From NCBI RefSeq assembly GCF_050633145.1, contig NZ_JBOEFY010000027.1, forward strand, positions 1-64,000: a stretch of 64,000 bases of DNA, in the 5' to 3' direction. This document shows, piece after piece, positions 62,328 through 64,000 of this stretch. The stretch comes from Kordia sp050633145 (lineage in GTDB: Bacteria > Bacteroidota > Bacteroidia > Flavobacteriales > Flavobacteriaceae). The translations under genes were made by a program, and so were the position numbers. Within the stretch, counting starts at the first letter, position 1, and each line of letters begins with the position of its first letter. The notes under the pieces were generated by a model. The model searched no databases and was not told the origin of the DNA. It saw only the letters and a list, made by a program, of their open reading frames with translations.

Positions 62328-63434
62328 ATGAAGCTTTTTTCAAAACGATTCCTTAAAAAACTAGCATTCTCAGGAGTGGTAACACTTGTATTGTTGATTA
62401 TTGCCGAAATTATACTTTCTGCACTACAAATTTTTCCAACTGATTATTATACAAATACACCAAATTCTGGTTTTGTTTGGGAAATTAATCCTGATGAAAT
62501 CATCGGTATCGATCAAGACTCTGAAGTTATTTTTGATGAATTAGGCGCGCGTTCTATCTCAAATCACAAAGATGCTTCACATAAGATGATTGTTTTTGGA
62601 GGAAGTACCGCAGCATGTTTTGCATTGACACAAGAAAAATCTTGGCCTGCCTTGGTTGAAAAAAAGTTAGGTGATCAGTATTGGGTTGGAAATTTTGGAC
62701 GCCCTGGAAACAATAGCAGTCATCACGTATTGCAGTTTAAGCACATGCTTGAAAAACCTGAATTGAAAGACACGAAAACGGTATTGGTAATGCAAGGTGT
62801 AAACGATTTGGTTGCGTATTTAATCTCTTCGGAACGTTATTTAAACATGCCTCAATTGAAACTAAAAAAGTTTGCATTTCAACACATTCCAGACGATCAT
62901 TTATCATGGCATAGACGATTAACGTTATATAAATTAGCTTCGAGAGCAAAGAAAAACATTTTGTTCTATTTTAACCACAAAGACCATTTAACCAAAACAG
63001 TTTTAGACATTAGAGACTTAAGAAAGAAATCTAAAATTATTGAGGAATTGCCTGATTTAACTGCTGGTTTAACACGTTACGAAGCAAATGTTAAAGCTAT
63101 GATACAACTGGCAAAAGAAAAGAATGTCCGATTAGTTTTTGTCACACAAGCAACAATGTGGAAACCTAATTTAGAGCCACAATATGAAGAATTAATGCTT
63201 ACAAGCGGCTTTCAAAACAACGAAGCTTTTTATAGCACAACAGCATTGTATGGCGGAATGGAACTGTTTAACCAACGATTGAAAACTATTTGTGCGCAAA
63301 ACAACATTCCATGCATCGATTTGCAATTACCTAAAACGACAGCATCATTTTACGATGATTTTCACTTTAATGAATCGGGTGCAGAGTTAACCTCTGATCA
63401 AATTACGAAAGAGTTGAAAGTTATTTTGGAGTAA
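62328..63434 (+). CDS. membrane-anchored SGNH/GDSL hydrolase-like protein
   Basis: A 368-residue protein from the ATG giving MKLFSKRFLKKLAFSGVVTL; the longer frame from 62277 would overlap the methyltransferase gene. An N-terminal helix (about 14-36) anchors it, with the catalytic domain outside the cytoplasm. SGNH blocks: VFGGSTAACF (block I Ser), GRPGNNSSHH (II), MQGVNDLVAYL (III, Asn) and DDFHFNESG (V, Asp/His). Could be an esterase or acyl transferase acting on the cluster product or on a glycan. Confidence 0.85.
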   Translation: MKLFSKRFLKKLAFSGVVTLVLLIIAEIILSALQIFPTDYYTNTPNSGFVWEINPDEIIGIDQDSEVIFDELGARSISNHKDASHKMIVFGGSTAACFALTQEKSWPALVEKKLGDQYWVGNFGRPGNNSSHHVLQFKHMLEKPELKDTKTVLVMQGVNDLVAYLISSERYLNMPQLKLKKFAFQHIPDDHLSWHRRLTLYKLASRAKKNILFYFNHKDHLTKTVLDIRDLRKKSKIIEELPDLTAGLTRYEANVKAMIQLAKEKNVRLVFVTQATMWKPNLEPQYEELMLTSGFQNNEAFYSTTALYGGMELFNQRLKTICAQNNIPCIDLQLPKTTASFYDDFHFNESGAELTSDQITKELKVILE

Positions 63435-63520
63435 GCTTTGAACAGAGATTCATAGTACTTCTCGATACAATTTTTCTTCATTACATTACGAAAAACCACT
63501 CGAAGTGACGTTTTGTATAT

Positions 63521-63604
63521 GAAACGTCTTTGCGAAAGTTTTGCTAGCACTGAGCGGAGTCGAAGTGCAAAAACTTGTGGCAATCTGTTTCTTAAGCTAC
63601 AGAT
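63521..63604. repeat. dispersed intergenic element, second copy
   Basis: Starts GAAACGTCTTTGCGA and ends GGCAATCTGTTTCTTAAGCT then ACAGAT, like 49146-49200, with an internal imperfect hairpin (AAGTTTTGC facing GCAAAAACTT). It lies between convergent genes. Confidence 0.6.
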
Positions 63605-63692
63605 TAGTTTGTCATTCTTTCTCGTAATAACGTATCAAAAAAATCTAAAGCAAAGCGTATCTAACATTCTAAGAGCGATAGCGTCTAAAAAC

Positions 63693-64000
63693 CTAAGCAA
63701 GTTGTTGTTTCTTAAAGAATTTATCTACTATTTTCTTCTCTACAGGAACATTGAAATATTTATGTTTACAGCGCCATCTCGCTAGTAATTGCAATGGTTT
63801 ATAAATCCACTTTTGATTTGAATATGCAAATTTTAAATAGAACTTGAATTTTTCAAAGAAATCATACTTCTCTTTACTTACCCAAGGTCCAGATGAACCT
63901 ACAAAATCAAAATCGGACCATTCGTGAACGGTTTCTGGAAGCTTGTATCCTTCTTTCACCACATTATCCGTAATTGTAGTTCCTGGATAGGGTTTAAAAT
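63693..64000 (-). CDS. C-terminal part of a probable radical SAM/B12-type protein (runs off the window)
   Basis: The frame is open to the window end, so the 5' part is missing. The last 102 residues read FKPYPGTTITDNVVKEGYKL, then PETVHEWSDFDFVGSSGPWV, ending KKIVDKFFKKQQLA. PYPGT followed by a G-Y segment is what one finds after the barrel in radical SAM enzymes of this type (compare GYPGEDEQDINETI in the enzyme at 60167). A third radical SAM enzyme convergent with the cluster is likely, but the CxxxCxxC lies outside the window. Confidence 0.6.
   Translation of the reverse strand, partial: FKPYPGTTITDNVVKEGYKLPETVHEWSDFDFVGSSGPWVSKEKYDFFEKFKFYLKFAYSNQKWIYKPLQLLARWRCKHKYFNVPVEKKIVDKFFKKQQLA

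Noticed and set aside
63513..63785. 90-residue open frame between the SGNH gene and the window edge
   Set aside because: Consists of the dispersed repeat and the antisense of the partial gene at the edge.
1..64000. CRISPR arrays, rRNA genes, complete insertion sequences, integrases
   Set aside because: I saw no regularly spaced repeats, rRNA sequence or transposase/integrase motifs.

Overview
The window reads as chromosomal DNA of a marine-type Flavobacteriaceae (Bacteroidetes). It is AT-rich and carries the Alternative Complex III (actABCDEF) plus cytochrome oxidase operon typical of the phylum, TAnnTTTG promoter boxes, lipoproteins with acidic residues just after the lipobox cysteine, membrane-bound TPR/AraC regulators, DUF2723 and DUF5916 proteins, and several small peptides with the LKxLxLNKKS-type leader that NCBI annotates as class I lanthipeptide-like in flavobacteria. 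A Kordia-like genus is my guess from the peptides and the intergenic repeats; it is not proven.

Layout. 1-1.6 kb: ruvB and a Cys-rich GG-leader peptide. 1.6-13.0 kb, minus strand: respiratory operon actA-B-C-D-E-F followed by cox2 and cox1. 13.2-18.4 kb: a SPOR protein, then rimP-nusA-infB (minus) with a terminator-like hairpin in the leader. 18.5-20.8 kb: a UspA protein and a surface lipoprotein. 21.0-29.1 kb: a TPR-AraC membrane regulator flanked by two near-identical palindromes, two small leader peptides, a TolC/HlyD/ABC exporter with a degenerate ATPase domain, a tRNA-Gln with a truncated neighbour, and a third peptide. 29.3-36.1 kb: DUF2723 membrane protein, polysaccharide deacetylase, a thioredoxin fold without its cysteines, a metallophosphoesterase and a LamG lipoprotein. 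36.2-43.9 kb: a cyanophycin locus (cphA, cphB, isoaspartyl peptidase) with an S41 peptidase and an AraC regulator. 44.0-45.9 kb: four more small leader peptides and a lipoprotein. 46.2-56.6 kb: polA, duplicated lipoproteins, a small secreted protein, a two-component system and a DUF5916 outer-membrane protein. 56.75-64.0 kb: a cluster of a nucleotidyltransferase, two radical SAM enzymes, two methyltransferases and an SGNH hydrolase, with the 3' end of what looks like a third radical SAM gene at the edge.

How the parts fit. ActA-F oxidises menaquinol and passes electrons to the co-encoded aa3-type oxidase. CphA makes cyanophycin, CphB cuts it to beta-Asp-Arg, and the isoaspartyl peptidase splits the dipeptide. 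The exporter region appears to be a regulated peptide-secretion module: the unit 'leader peptide, terminator, tolC 3' end' is present twice in tandem, a clear duplication scar. Across the window I count eight small leader-peptide genes and no recognisable LanB/LanC or other dedicated modification enzyme. Two of them (44.06 and 45.71 kb) share upstream DNA, including an inverted repeat exactly 51 nt before the start codon, and have similar leaders but unrelated cores.

Most promising leads: (1) the orphan peptide family with its duplicated exporter-linked unit; (2) the radical SAM/methyltransferase/SGNH cluster, whose promoter carries a 9-4-9 palindrome and whose product I cannot name. Gene calls rest on motifs read by eye; no database search was run.
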